Source: Copromyces sp. CBS 386.78 (Eukaryota; Ascomycota; Sordariomycetes; Sordariales; Sordariaceae). From it: DNA of 64,000 nucleotides. Under the pieces are notes generated by a model, which had not been told where the DNA came from, ran no database searches, and worked only from the letters and a program-made list of their open reading frames with translations. Location: positions 248,001-312,000 of the forward strand of contig MU839087.1 in NCBI GenBank assembly GCA_030685235.1, read 5' to 3'. Shown here one piece after another: positions 23,460 through 34,502 of the stretch; position 1 is the stretch's first letter; every line of letters begins with the position of its first letter. The position numbers and the translations under genes were made by a program.

Positions 23460-25149
23460 ATGGGGTTCCTCAACCTCTTCCATCTGGCCTTTTTGGCTGT
23501 ATCCTTCTTTGTCTCGGGGGCACTTGCTGTCTTTGGGTACACCACCTCCGGCAACAACTTCGTCATTGATGCCGGCTCCTCGAACACTTTGGTGTTCTCC
23601 GTCAGCAAGTCCAGCTGCGACATCAACTCAATCAAGTACCGCGGCACCGAACTCCAGTACAGCAGCCAGGGCACCCACATCGGATCCGGCCTCGGCTCGG
23701 CCACCGTCTCTGTCAGCCAGATCAATGGCTCGTCGGCCAAGTTCATCAAGGTGACCTGCGTCACTTCGACCCTCACCCACTACATGATCGTCAAGGAGGC
23801 CGACAGCACCATCTACATGGCCACCTACATCACGGCCGAGCCCTCCATCGGCGAGCTCCGCTTCATCGCCCGCCTGCTTCCCGACAAGCTCCCAAGCGAG
23901 TACCCCTACGGCGAGGTCTCCACCACCACCGGCTCATCCTCCACCGTCGAGGGCTCCGACGTCTTCGTCGTCAACGGCCAGACCCGCTCCAAGTTCTACT
24001 CATCCACGCGCTTCATCGACGAGGACTCGCACTGCGTCTACGGCGGCTCCGACCTGATGCACGTCTGCGTCATCACCCCGCAGCAGGAGTCCTCCTCAGG
24101 CGGCCCCTTCTTCCGGGACATCGACTCCAACAACGCCGGCAGCAGCACCAACCTGTACAACTACATGAACAGCGGCCACGTGCAGACGGAGTCCTACCGC
24201 ATGGGTCTGCACGGCCCGTACCTGATGACCTTTTCGCGCTCTGGCATCCCGACCCTCAAGAGCGTCGGCGACCTCTCCTGGTTCGGCGAGCTCGGCTTGA
24301 CGGGCTACGTTCCAGACTCCCAGCGCGGCACCGTCACGGGCCGGGCCACCGGCATCCCCTCCGGCTTCGAAGGCGTCGGGCACTGGTACAACTCGGCCGC
24401 GCAGTACTGGGTCAAGACGGCGTCCAACGGCCAGTTCACCTCGCCCAAGATGAAGGCGGGCACTTACACCATGGTTTTGTACCAGACCGAGTTCAAGGTA
24501 GCCGCCGCGACCGTGACCGTCTCCGCGGGGGGCACAACCACGGCCAACATGGCCAGCACCTTCAACGCCAGCCACACCACGCTTTTCAAAATCGGCGAGT
24601 ACGACGGCCAGCCCACGGGGTTCCGCAACGCCGACAAGTTTTTGAGGATGCATCCCTCCGACAGCCGCATGTCCAGCTGGGGCCCGCTTACTTACACCGT
24701 CGGCAGCTCGTCGCTGTCAGACTTCCCCATGGCCGTGTTCAAGAGCGTCAATAACCCCGTTACTATCAAGTTCAACCTCGGCAGCGCGCCGAGCCAGGCG
24801 ACCATGCTGAGGATCGCCACTACGCTGTCCTTTGCTGGTGCGCGCCCGCAGGCAGTGGTGAATGGGTGGTCGGCGGCTGCTCCTGCTGCTCCTACCAAGA
24901 TTGATAGCCGTGGTGTCACCAGGGGCGCGTACAGAGGGTATGGAGAGGTATATGATGTGGCGGTGCCGGCGGGGAAGTTGGTCAGTGGGTCGAATACGAT
25001 CACTATTAGTGCGCTGTCGGGGAGCAGTGGGGATACGTTTTTGAGTCCTAACTTTGTGAGTATTCCCATTCTCGGGCTTTCCTGATTGTGAAAAGGGCGT
25101 TTGCTAACGGTGTATCCAGATCTTCGATGCTGTTGAGCTCTTTTACTAG
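23460..25149 (+). CDS. PL4 rhamnogalacturonan lyase, secreted, 541 aa
   Basis: Cleaves the rhamnose-galacturonic acid backbone of pectin rhamnogalacturonan I by beta-elimination. Exons 23460-25055 and 25120-25149; the second adds IFDAVELFY and replaces an unspliced tail. Residues 1-23 ([20 protein letters not shown], ending ALA) form a signal peptide, and the mature protein starts [16 protein letters not shown], as in fungal PL4 enzymes. The catalytic beta-sandwich covers about 24-275 and includes [14 protein letters not shown], where the family's catalytic Lys is expected, and [10 protein letters not shown] fibronectin-III-like module with [17 protein letters not shown] follows at about 280-365, then a C-terminal carbohydrate-binding-like module with [16 protein letters not shown]. 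Its 3' end is 204 bp from the convergent sugar transporter. The residue-level catalytic assignment is by family knowledge, not alignment. Confidence 0.93.
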
Positions 25150-25353
25150 AGTTGTGGCGGAGTGGCAGCGGTCTTTGACTTCTTACTACGAGTTGTTTCT
25201 GAGGTATTCGACTGTAGTCCTTTTGCATAAAGGATAGCCTCCCAAGTACATAAGGCTCTGTTCATCCATGCATACAACCGCGACTCCTTCGGGGGTCCAG
25301 CATCTCACAAATCATGATCAAATGACATGCATAACACTTGCGAAAATCAAGAC

Positions 25354-27368
25354 CTACCTTGGCAAGACTCTCCCATCTCTCCCATCACCAAGCAGCGGCC
25401 TACCCGGCCTCTCATCCTCATCTTCATCCTCCTCATCTCCATCATCCCTCTCGTCAGACAAAAGCAAAGACGTAGTCGACGGAGTCCTACCCTCATACCC
25501 ACCAAACAACACCTCCATATCCTCCAGCGGACGTCCCTTGGTCTCAGGATAGAGCAAGAAGATGATCGGTACGCACACCAAGTTCACCGCCATAAAGAAG
25601 AAGTAAATCTTCGAGCCGAGCTCAGCAATACCGATAGGCCACAGCTGAGAAACGATAATCGAGCCCACAGCGCCGCCAGAAGCAGCGAAGCTCAACCCGC
25701 GCGCGCGAGCGGCAGTGGGGAAAATCTCGGACCCGTAGACCCAAGCTGCTGGGCCGAAACCCATGCTGTAGCCAAGCGAGTAGATGAAGATGAAGACGAC
25801 GCAGGTGTAGTCTGCAGCGCGGTTGGTGTTGTTGGGGTAGGCGAGGGGCAGGGCGCCGTTGATCTGCCCGGGTTTTGGGGTTAGCATTCATTTCCACATT
25901 CCTTTGTCCCGGTCCTGGTCCCCGTCCCAATTCCAACGAGCAAATGGAAACGAAAACAACTCACCAACAAAGCAAAAGCCATAATCCCCACCCCAACAGC
26001 CAACGTCACCCTCCTCCCCACCTTATCAATGACAAACATCTCCAACACCGTGCACCCAATCTTGAGTGTACTCTCGATCCCGCCCGCCAGCAGCGAAGTC
26101 CTTGGGCTCAGTCCCAACACCCTGAACAGTTCGGGCAGGTAATACTTCATCGCCGTAGCGCCGCACATCTGCGCCATGAAGTGGAGCAGCGTCGCTCGCC
26201 AGAGTCGCGAGAACAAGCTGGGGTTAGTGAAAAGAGCGGTCCATTTCTTCAGGCTTGTGGCCTGGTAGGCGGATACGTTGCGCTTGATGTCAGTCAGTTC
26301 ATCTTGGATCTGCGAAGGGGTGAAGGACCCTTCGCGATAGAATTTCAGGGCTTTTAGGGCTTCGTCGACGCGGCCGTGTTCGACGAGCCACCGGGGAGAC
26401 TCGTATAAGAAGGGGAGCCCGATGAGGAAGAGCAGGGCCGGGATGAAGGAGAGGGAGACTGAGAAGCGCCAGCCGCTCTGGTAGCCGTACGTGTCGCTCC
26501 AAAAGGTTATGGCGTAGCCGACCCTATGAGATCGTTAGGATGGTTCAAGGACATTTGGCCATGATGACAGTCGTCACCTACCAGAAGCCAGACGCAAGCC
26601 CAGTTACGAACCCGACATGGTTCAAAACTACGAGTTTGCCTCGTTGTTTGGCCGGGGCAATTTCACTGTACGATAAACCACCGGTCAGCCCTACCGATAT
26701 GAAGAATATCTCGCTTGAGATGAGCACCAAACAATATGACTTTTCTGACACACCTTTGATACAACGGCACGCTCGTCGACACGATCCCGGTGCCCAAGCC
26801 AGAAACAACCCGACCGAACATCACCATAATGAGCGCCACCGACCCCGACGCAGCAGCTTGAAGTGCTTGACCTACACATAGCACGGACATGCCCACCATG
26901 GCAGCATGGCGGCGGCCGAGTAGGTCCGCTGCGGGACGGGAGAAGAAGACGTAACTCAGCCATGTGCCGATGTAGTAGATGGCCGTGATGAGGCCGCGCC
27001 TGTACGGACCATAGCCGGGAATGGTCTCGCGGAAGCCGGGATGAGCGAGGACGGAGGCGAGAACGCCAACATTGTATCTGTGCAGTTAGTGTCAGTAAGT
27101 GTAAGCGGTGGTGAACTTCTTTTCCAGAGCCAGCTGTCCGATCCCCCGATTCTTTGTCCGACGACTTGGTCAAGGGGCTTGATCTCTGTAACACCACGAT
27201 AAGTACGCACGACGTCCCCTCAAATTTGGGTGTATCGATGAGAGCAGAAACTCGAAAAATGTCTCACCCCCAAACAAATGAGCCCAGAGCAAGCAACAGA
27301 CAAAGGGAATGCAAGCGCCATGAGGCTTTGGATAAGCCCAGGCCCAAGCCCTTGATTCCGTTCATCAT
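25354..27368 (-). CDS. MFS sugar transporter, 525 aa, 5 exons
   Basis: Twelve-helix plasma-membrane sugar:proton symporter of the fungal sugar-porter family. Exons 27368-27268, 27077-26754, 26665-26582, 26523-25965 and 25863-25354 join without frame breaks. Diagnostic motifs: FVWGYNVGVLASV at the exon 1/2 joint (helix 1), RPAADLLGRR after helix 2, GRVVSGLGTGIVSTSVPLYQSE, YESPRWLVEHGR before the central loop, VIDKVGRR, and YPETKGRPLEDME after helix 12. The C-terminal tail is acidic (DERDDGDEEDEDED). Tail-to-tail placement with the PL4 lyase suggests a pectin-derived sugar such as rhamnose or galacturonate as substrate, but the sequence does not fix specificity. Two adjacent Met codons open the frame; either may be used. 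Confidence 0.92.
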
Positions 27369-28362
27369 TGCGAAAATTCTTGCTCCGAATGCACTCCTTT
27401 TCCGTGCCGCAAAGCCCAGATGTGGAAAACAGGGTAAAGACCCGATTCGATGGTTGGCGGTACTGGTACCTCACTCACTCCCAGATATATCCGAGCAAAC
27501 AAACAAACAGACAGGGCAGTTTGAACCCGAAACAATGAAGATGGCGGTTCCAATCCGCGGCAAAATTGTGTTGTCGAGTGATGAAGAAACAAGCCCACCC
27601 GGTCCCTCCATTTCCAAAGAGACTGGGCAGCTTGGGCTTTTGCTCATATGAGACCATCCATAGGTAGGTCTGGGACTGGAACATGAGGACTGGAATGGGG
27701 GACTGGTGACACTGTGCAATGTCGTGATCTCTTTCCCCGGATATGTGCCCCTAGTTGCGTCATCTGGATCAACTGCAATACATCCCACGCACCGTGTGTG
27801 CCGCCACCGCGATGTGATTGGTAGGAAGTTGAGCTGATTCCAACCGATTGGGACGACCTCTTTGAAATTCCGTCGGAAAGGTGCGGGGGTTTCGACTTTT
27901 GACACATTACAGCGACAAGCTGTTGGGAGTGGAAGCGGATTGAATGCCAGAAGTCCAGTCCAGGCCTTAGTTGAACGAACGATCAGTGGCTGGTTTTTCG
28001 TTTCATTCCCGGATCGAGCGCACAAGTTGTGATGTTGGTTGTTTGGTACTCAAGTCATGGCGGCGAGCCAGGAACTCGCGATACTTTTTTTCCTGTCCCG
28101 CTTTGAACAACTTGCTACGTGACGGCGGCAACGATAACGTCCAGTCAGCACTAACCACCATCAACCATTCATCAGCCAACGAACTTTGCCAAGAGAAAAG
28201 GGAAAAAGTAAGAATTTTCATGCAAACCTCAACAGCGGGAACAAAGGGGCGAGAGGGGTTAAATAGTTCCAAACCAACTGCAGCAAGCATGGCGCTTATA
28301 CTTTGTTGCTTTTCACCACTCCCAGCGTTCAGCGTTCAGCCGGTTGGTCGAACGCCCCTTCA

Positions 28363-28397
<35 letters not shown>

Positions 28398-28958
28398 CAC
28401 GGCATCCACTTGGCGGCTTCGCAAGCTCGCGCCATTTTCAGTCCGAAAAGGGCACTTGAAACAATGGTTTGCCGGATTCGCCCCATACATATCGGTACCT
28501 GCGTCTGTCAGCACGGTTTGTGGGAGATATCCGGGGCGGGGATACTTTGTATGTCTGAGTTCGCGGAAGATTGCATTCCCAAGGCGTAATTGTGAGTTTT
28601 GGGGGGCACGGGCGTGACGACAAACCAGTCAGCCGCGGCGGGCGCCTGAGTCAAACAAGCAGTAACATGTTGGTTGATGGCGTCAACAATGAAGGAAGGT
28701 GGAACTGAAGCGGGATTGGAGGTGGCAGGATGGGAGGCAGGAGTTGAAGGACAAACGCTCCGAGTGAGTCCAACGCTCCTTTCTTTCTGTGTTGTGTGGG
28801 TTATTCCATCCCCCCTTAGGGAAGGGGCGACCCAGATATAACAAACTCATCACGAGCCTCCTCCCCCTCCTTCCACTTGATGAGCTCTGTGCGCTTCATG
28901 CCGTTTCATTCCTTCTCAAGTTGCTGGACAACTCGCTGGGCGATTCATTCTTTTGAAA
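27369..28958. other. divergent promoter region of two MFS genes
   Basis: Separates the sugar transporter (-) from the second MFS gene (+). It holds a 31-nt T run and no supported coding sequence. Frames on the minus strand at 27471-28025 have no family features. Confidence 0.5.
28367..28397. repeat. poly-T run (31 nt)
   Basis: Thirty-one consecutive T, preceded by CAGCTC and followed by CACGG. It could be a replication-slippage tract or the poly-A end of an old minus-strand retroposition; no adjacent retroposed gene was recognised. Confidence 0.95.
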
Positions 28959-30821
28959 ATGCCACACTCGCGCTCATTATCAGAACAATCATGTCTCCTC
29001 TCCAATGCGGATTTCAGTCACCAAGATGGAGATAGATCTAGGCTTGGTCTACCATACAGTAAGTCCCCGACCTACCCCATTCGTTCACAGATTCTCTTCC
29101 TCGTCCACTCCCAGTTACTAACCACTCCCGTAGCATCCCCTTCTCAACATAAAATCCACTTTCATCACGACCCCGAATCAGCCCTGCCTCCCAGGCCATC
29201 ACACACCCCAATCCAACATCAGAATGATACCATCTCCCGGGGAGACCTCCCTAACAAGCGCCAACTCCTCATCTTCTCTCTCTGCCGTCTCTCCTCGTCT
29301 CTATCCAACATCCTCGTTCTCCCTTACCTCTTCCACCTCGTCCGCTCCGCCGTCTCCACATCCAGTACTCCCAGCCTAGCCGCAGACAACGACGACATAG
29401 TAACCTATTACACCTCCATCCCTACCACAGCCCTGGTGTCGACTTATGCCGGCGTGCTGGTAGCGGCTTTTCCGTTGGCTCAACTACTTGTCTCCGTTCT
29501 GTCATGGAACAGATATGGTCAGAAATTACCTGTCGTTTGGGGCCTGGCTATCTCGGCGGTTGCCAACTTGGCGTTTGGATTCAGTCGGTCGTTTTGGGCT
29601 TTGTTGTTCTGGAGGACGGTGAGCGGGTTGGCGAGCGGGAATGGAGGGGTGATGAGGAGGGTGGCAAGTGAGATTGTTGGTGAGGGGAGGAAGTATCAGG
29701 ATAAGGCTTGCCAGGTCTTGTCCATGGTGGGCAATCTGGGAATGGTGGCTGGGTTGGCGATGGGTGGGCTTTTGGCTGAGCCAGTGAAGACAATGCCGGG
29801 ATTCTTTGGTGCAGAAGGCGTGTTGAATCGGAGCGGGAGTGAAGAAGGGGTGAAGTGGATGGTCAAATACCCGTTTGCCTTACCGGCAGTCGTGAATGCC
29901 GTGTTGCTTGGGTTAATGGCCATGGCAGCTGCGGCATGGCTGAGGGAGACGATGTCGGGGCAAGACCAGGTCGAGAGTGGCACTGGGTATTCCACCCAAA
30001 GGCCATACATCCTCCTCAACGATACTGAAAATCTGTTATCCGACCGTCACCAAGAAAAACCTCCGGCCAAGACATCTCTCCGCTCAGCCCTCACAACCCG
30101 CACCCTCCCCTCCCTGATCTCCTCCTTCCTCCTAGCCCTCCACACCTCCGCCTTCGCCTTCATCCTCCCACTCCACCTCTCCACCCCTTCTTCACCTTAC
30201 AGTCCCCTCTTGTCCAACTCCTCCCACTCCCTAGTGCCCATTCTCTTCCGCTTCAGCGGCGGCCTTGCCCTCTCCCCTGTTACCATCTCTCTCTACCTCT
30301 CACTTTTCGGTCTTCTCGGCCTCTCTTTCCGGGCATTTGTCTATCCCCGGTGGCAAAACCGGCTCAGCACCATGGGCTTGTTTGAGCTCTCGCTGGCTGT
30401 CTTTCCTTCTGTTTATTTGTTGACTCCGTATCTGTCCCTGTTCTCTTGGGGCCACCAGGACACTGACAGCACAACGGGATGCGCCATCATGATGAAGTGG
30501 ATTGCTTTGGGGGTAGTGGTTGGGGGGCAGACGCTCGCGACAACGATGGCGGGTCCTAGTGCCGAGGTGTTACTTGCTGAGTCGGCACCATCGGAGGGAG
30601 TGCGGGAGACGGTGCAGGAGGTGGGAAACATGGTGGCGATCCTGGCCAGCGTGGTTGGGCCGGTCGTTGGAGGCGTGGTGTATGCGAAGGGGGTGAGAGA
30701 GGAAGTGGTGGGCGCTGCTTGGTGGTTTTACCTCGTTGTCGTCGCGGTGGTTGCTGCGGCGTGGTGTGTGGGTGTTCAGGGAAGAGGCTATGAGGAATCT
30801 GAGACTGATCAGAAGAGATAG
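28959..30821 (+). CDS. MFS transporter, zinc-induced-facilitator-like fungal family, 595 aa
   Basis: Integral membrane transporter with unknown substrate. Exons 28959-29058 and 29134-30821; the intron begins GTAAGT and has a CTAAC-type branch site before CCGTAG. Translation without splicing stays open, but the spliced joint (LGLPYTSPSQH) is cleaner. The hydrophobic core starts at KRQLLIFSLCRLSSSLSNILVLPYLF and shows the MFS loop SWNRYGQKLP after helix 2. FWRTVSGLASGNGGVMRR resembles the helix 4 region of zinc-induced-facilitator-like proteins and yeast YCR023C. A long hydrophilic loop separates the two six-helix halves, and the last helices contain EVGNMVAILASVVGPVVGGVVYAKG. The start is the first ATG; an earlier in-frame TTG is not used. 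Confidence 0.83.
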   Translation: MPHSRSLSEQSCLLSNADFSHQDGDRSRLGLPYSKSPTYPIRSQILFLVHSQLLTTPVASPSQHKIHFHHDPESALPPRPSHTPIQHQNDTISRGDLPNKRQLLIFSLCRLSSSLSNILVLPYLFHLVRSAVSTSSTPSLAADNDDIVTYYTSIPTTALVSTYAGVLVAAFPLAQLLVSVLSWNRYGQKLPVVWGLAISAVANLAFGFSRSFWALLFWRTVSGLASGNGGVMRRVASEIVGEGRKYQDKACQVLSMVGNLGMVAGLAMGGLLAEPVKTMPGFFGAEGVLNRSGSEEGVKWMVKYPFALPAVVNAVLLGLMAMAAAAWLRETMSGQDQVESGTGYSTQRPYILLNDTENLLSDRHQEKPPAKTSLRSALTTRTLPSLISSFLLALHTSAFAFILPLHLSTPSSPYSPLLSNSSHSLVPILFRFSGGLALSPVTISLYLSLFGLLGLSFRAFVYPRWQNRLSTMGLFELSLAVFPSVYLLTPYLSLFSWGHQDTDSTTGCAIMMKWIALGVVVGGQTLATTMAGPSAEVLLAESAPSEGVRETVQEVGNMVAILASVVGPVVGGVVYAKGVREEVVGAAWWFYLVVVAVVAAAWCVGVQGRGYEESETDQKR

Positions 30822-31056
30822 ATGTGAGTGGTTTTGGATATGTGAAAACATCGGATAGAGGTTGGTGGTTGGGATTCGGTTCGCTTCTGACTTTCGTTCA
30901 AGTATAACTTTTGTATGACGTATGACTAGAACTAGAACTGTACGAATTGATGAAATGGTATTGTTCACGCACCTATGCATGCTTAATAGCATGCTGTTTC
31001 GCTAAGCCAACCCACCTGTCCCTCTCCTTCACCATCGTACACTCAAAGTCAAGCTC

Positions 31057-32322
31057 TCACTTCCTGTTCCTGACCCTCTCCTCATGGGCAGCTATCACGC
31101 CATCATCCGGCACCTGGCCCTTGTCCTCAGGCCGCCTAGTGTTCACATAGCCCTCCCCTGGGCTGGCCCAGGCAAAGTCGGCCCAATCACCCAAGGCTGG
31201 CCACATCTGGTCCTCCACTAAGTTCAAGACCTTCTCCTGACGCTCTGATCCGTATGCGCGTCCCTCCTTCTTCTCAGCAGTGGCCAGCTTCTCCAGCCCT
31301 TCCAACACGCCATTCCACTCCGTTACCGTCTCCTCCAACTCGGGAATGGACGAGACACCGCACACCGTCGCTCCCACTTTCAACAAAGACCCGGGACCAG
31401 CATCAACGCCAACCCCAGCCTCCGCGCCGACCCTCGCCCACTCCTCCAACGCCCATCGGATCGCCACACTCTCAAGCCTCTCCCCCTTAGCCGCCGCCAA
31501 CTCGCCCAGCTTCTTGCACGCAATCCTCAGCTCCGGCGGCGACGGATGCCACTTAACCAACGGGCTCTCCTTCGATTCCGGGTTAGGCGGAATCCCCTTC
31601 TGCGTCAACAGCCCCATGCCCAACATGGACGCGTTCAAGATTACCTCCACCCCGGCCTTCTTGAACCTCTTCAACACGCTCTCCTCCTCATTTTCCCTTC
31701 CAAGCAGCTCATCAACACCCAACAACCGATTCTGCACCGTAAAATGGCCATAACTCAACACGGCATCCAACGGCTCGCCCGTTTCTCGGAGGATCATCTC
31801 CGCCAGCTCCGCTAGCACTTTGACAGGGAACCCACTTATCCCGACATGCTTGATGACGCCCTCCTCGTCCCGCAACCGCCTCAACTCCTTTACCGCACCC
31901 AACACTTCGGCGGGCGAAACGAACTCGACGTCGTGCATGTACACCAGATCCAGATAGTCGGTGTGCAAGCGCTGCAAAGAGCGGTAGATGCTGTAGCGCA
32001 CCCAGGCGGGCGAGTAGTCAAATTCGTCGCCGGCTATGCGGCCCGCTTTGGTGACGATGAAGACGTCCTCGCGCGGGAGCGGGTCGGACTCGGAAGTGAA
32101 GAGGGCGTTGAGGGCGTCGCCGAGCAAGATTTCCGAGGGACCGTAGTAAGGTGAGGTGTCGAAGCCCCGGACGCCGAGGGAGATGGCGCGCGCGACGATG
32201 GAGCGGTAGGGGAGCGAGTGAGGGTCGGGGACGTATTGGGTGTTAAAGGTGGCGGTGCCGAGGAGGAGAGGGGGGAGGGTTGATTTGAGGGGGGGCTTTT
32301 GGGTGGTTGTGGATGGCGCCAT
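31057..32322 (-). CDS. aldo/keto reductase, D-arabinose 1-dehydrogenase (Ara2)-like, 421 aa
   Basis: NAD(P)-dependent oxidoreductase of the aldo/keto reductase fold. Ara2 enzymes oxidise D-arabinose to the lactone that precedes erythroascorbic acid. The body opens LPPLLLGTATFNTQY. The catalytic tetrad is visible: Asp about 55 and Tyr about 60 in FDTSPYYGPS, Lys about 92 in IVTKAGR and His about 130 in VYMHDVE. GVIKHVGISGFP and VLSYGHFTVQN follow the usual order. The start chosen is the ATG in the strong context CACCATGG; upstream in-frame Met codons (to 32412) would add a low-complexity leader. At 421 residues it is longer than yeast Ara2 (about 335). Its start codon lies only about 430 bp from the edge of the RIPed block. 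Confidence 0.88.
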   Translation of the reverse strand: MAPSTTTQKPPLKSTLPPLLLGTATFNTQYVPDPHSLPYRSIVARAISLGVRGFDTSPYYGPSEILLGDALNALFTSESDPLPREDVFIVTKAGRIAGDEFDYSPAWVRYSIYRSLQRLHTDYLDLVYMHDVEFVSPAEVLGAVKELRRLRDEEGVIKHVGISGFPVKVLAELAEMILRETGEPLDAVLSYGHFTVQNRLLGVDELLGRENEEESVLKRFKKAGVEVILNASMLGMGLLTQKGIPPNPESKESPLVKWHPSPPELRIACKKLGELAAAKGERLESVAIRWALEEWARVGAEAGVGVDAGPGSLLKVGATVCGVSSIPELEETVTEWNGVLEGLEKLATAEKKEGRAYGSERQEKVLNLVEDQMWPALGDWADFAWASPGEGYVNTRRPEDKGQVPDDGVIAAHEERVRNRK

Positions 32323-32751
32323 GGTGGTGATGTTTTGGTGTGGTGAGGTGAGGTGAAGAGCCGTTTGTCGGTTGCTCTGAGGGTGAACAGCTTTCTTCAT
32401 TCCAGCTGTCATGATGGGGAAGTGGGGTTTAGCTCGTGAAACCTCCACAGTTTGGTGATGCGCGAGGATCTCGTGGGGCACGGAATAGCTTCATCGTTCT
32501 AGCCCCCTTTGGCAGGCTTTTTGAAGGGACAGAGGCAGCTTTGAGACATTGGAAACTGAAGAGTGATTGCCTCAACAATGAAAGTTTGCAAGCCTGTCAC
32601 GACAACTTCACAACGTTAAGAAATGCCTGAAGTTGGAGAATCCTAGGCCCTCAGAAGCCTAAAGAATGGCCCGTGCCAATGCGGAGGAGGGTCCGCGGTT
32701 GGAGACGAGATACCCCGCCCTCGGTGTAAAGCACAGAGGCACCGTTTGGTG
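32323..32751. other. reductase promoter next to the RIPed block
   Basis: Unmutated, normal-composition DNA between the aldo/keto reductase start and the left inverted repeat. No gene seen. Confidence 0.55.
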
Positions 32752-32828
32752 TTCCCGCACTCAAACGCCTTGTCGTTTTCTTGGTATGAGGGGGTGGCAC
32801 ATATACACACACATATACACACCGCTAC
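32752..32828 (+). repeat. left copy of long inverted repeat
   Basis: Reads TTCCCGCACTCAAACGCCTT at its outer end and CACACCGCTAC at its inner end. Its reverse complement matches 52458-52524 with two substitutions plus a length difference in a CA/TG microsatellite. The sequence is not RIPed. Confidence 0.88.
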
Positions 32829-32934
32829 TCAACCCGTAAATCCGTAAATCGTAACCTTTTACAACGATTTTTATATAGAATTGAAGTTTAAACTCTATAC
32901 TTTTTCGTTCAAAGTAAATAAACCCATCGCGATA

Positions 32935-34265
32935 ATGCCTCCCAAAATAATTTTCAAGAAGATTCCTACTATAAATTTAAAGTGGTTTTATATTCGAAGC
33001 GGTGTACCTTCGGTCTAGTTCGACGAAGGCTATAGCGACGATTAGGAAGATTTTAGCGTAATAATTCTATAACGCGTATTCGTTTACCCTAAAAAGAAGA
33101 GCCGTATTTTCGTCGAAGTTAAATAATCGATTGAAGTTATCGCTACCTTTAAGAAGGTTAAGAAGGCCGCGCTTAAGAAGGCTAGGAAGGTTGCGCTTAA
33201 GAAGGTTAAATTAAAGAAAGGGAAGGAGTTTACTGCGTCCGAATTAAATTTATTTTTATTCCCTCTTATTTAGTAGGCCGCTACTTTTATTGAATTTTTT
33301 AACGATAAGGACGAATTCTCTAGCGACGACGATGAGGTTAAGTAAAAATTCCCTATTTGTTTTACCCTTAAAAAGAAGGCTTTTGAAATTTTGTTTTGTT
33401 ATTTTGGTAATAATAACGACGATAAGGTAGTTTCTCTAATTAAGTCGACTACTTCTAAATTTTAATTTACTTCTATATTATTTGTTTGCAAATTAGTTAT
33501 TTTAGCCCTGCTTTTTAAATTTACTTACTTTCTATTTATTTAGGTATAGTTTATTGTTATGGATTCGTATATGTTCGTCGGTTGTAATAAACTGCCTGCT
33601 ATTGAAAATTGTAGTATATATAAGGAGGTTAAAGTTGAATAAGATAATAGCGAGCTTTATTTATAGCGGTTTAGGATTGGCCTATTTAGGGAGATTAGAA
33701 AGTTGTAGTTTGGTTACGTATAGGATATTATTAAAATGATTACGGTTGTGGGGATAAAGTATTAAGCCTCTTTTTATAATATATTGTATATTATTACCGT
33801 GTAGGATAATTGTTGCGTTAAGGTTATGGTTTATAATAAGATTATCTTTAGTAACGAGTTTTTTAATATGTATAGTAGTATCGATTACGAAGCGGTTATA
33901 AAATTATATTTTTGTTATATTGGTTAGTATTATATTTTCGCTATATTTTTTAAATTTTAGTTAACCGAGCTGCTTGCTAGCGAGCTAGTAATATTCTTTC
34001 CTCCTTCGGTTTTAAGTATGCCTTCTATATTAATACTTTTTTACGGTATATTAAACCCTTTCGTTATAGTAGATATTCTTTATATATAGTCTTTACGTAG
34101 TTTTTGTACTTTAGGGACGAAGAGTAGTATTAGTATTAGGAAGAAGATTATTACTAATATAATATTATAAGAGGTCGATTGTTTTAACGAATTAAATTGT
34201 AAGTAAGAGGTATATATAGGTAGGGTTAAGATTAGAGGTATTGTATATTAAGAATTTGTATAGGT
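32935..34265 (+). pseudogene. RIPed ORF relic, Lys-rich start, unidentified
   Basis: Begins at ATGCCTCCCAAAATA and encodes a stop-riddled protein with a Lys/Ala-rich repeat (KKVKKAALKKARKVALKK) and an acidic stretch. A second readable part starts at about 33557. No family recognised. It is interrupted by the gypsy element at 34271 and may belong to the older host element. Confidence 0.45.
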
Positions 34266-34270
34266 ATAGA
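34266..34270. repeat. target-site duplication ATAGA (left)
   Basis: ATAGA directly before the left LTR; the same five bases follow the right LTR at 41583-41587. Confidence 0.85.
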
Positions 34271-34502
34271 TATTACAAGATTACCTGTGATAGCATATAG
34301 CACTGGGGCACTGTATGGTCGAGTCTATTGGCTATTGGCCAATAGGACCGCATGTACGTACGTACTAGTAGGCCTCGGTCTGGATCTAGGTACAGTATAG
34401 CCTGCCCTATATCCAGACCGCATTCCTCCTTCCTTTCTTTCTTTCCTTCTTCGTACAATTACGTTTATCCAATTTTACCCCTAACGGTATTACCCCGTAA
34501 TA
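34271..34502 (+). repeat. left LTR (232 bp) of plus-strand gypsy element
   Basis: Pairs with 41351-41582, same length; differences are almost all C/T or G/A. The outer part keeps CpA and TpG (CACTGGGGCAC), the inner part has C-to-T changes. Confidence 0.92.
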
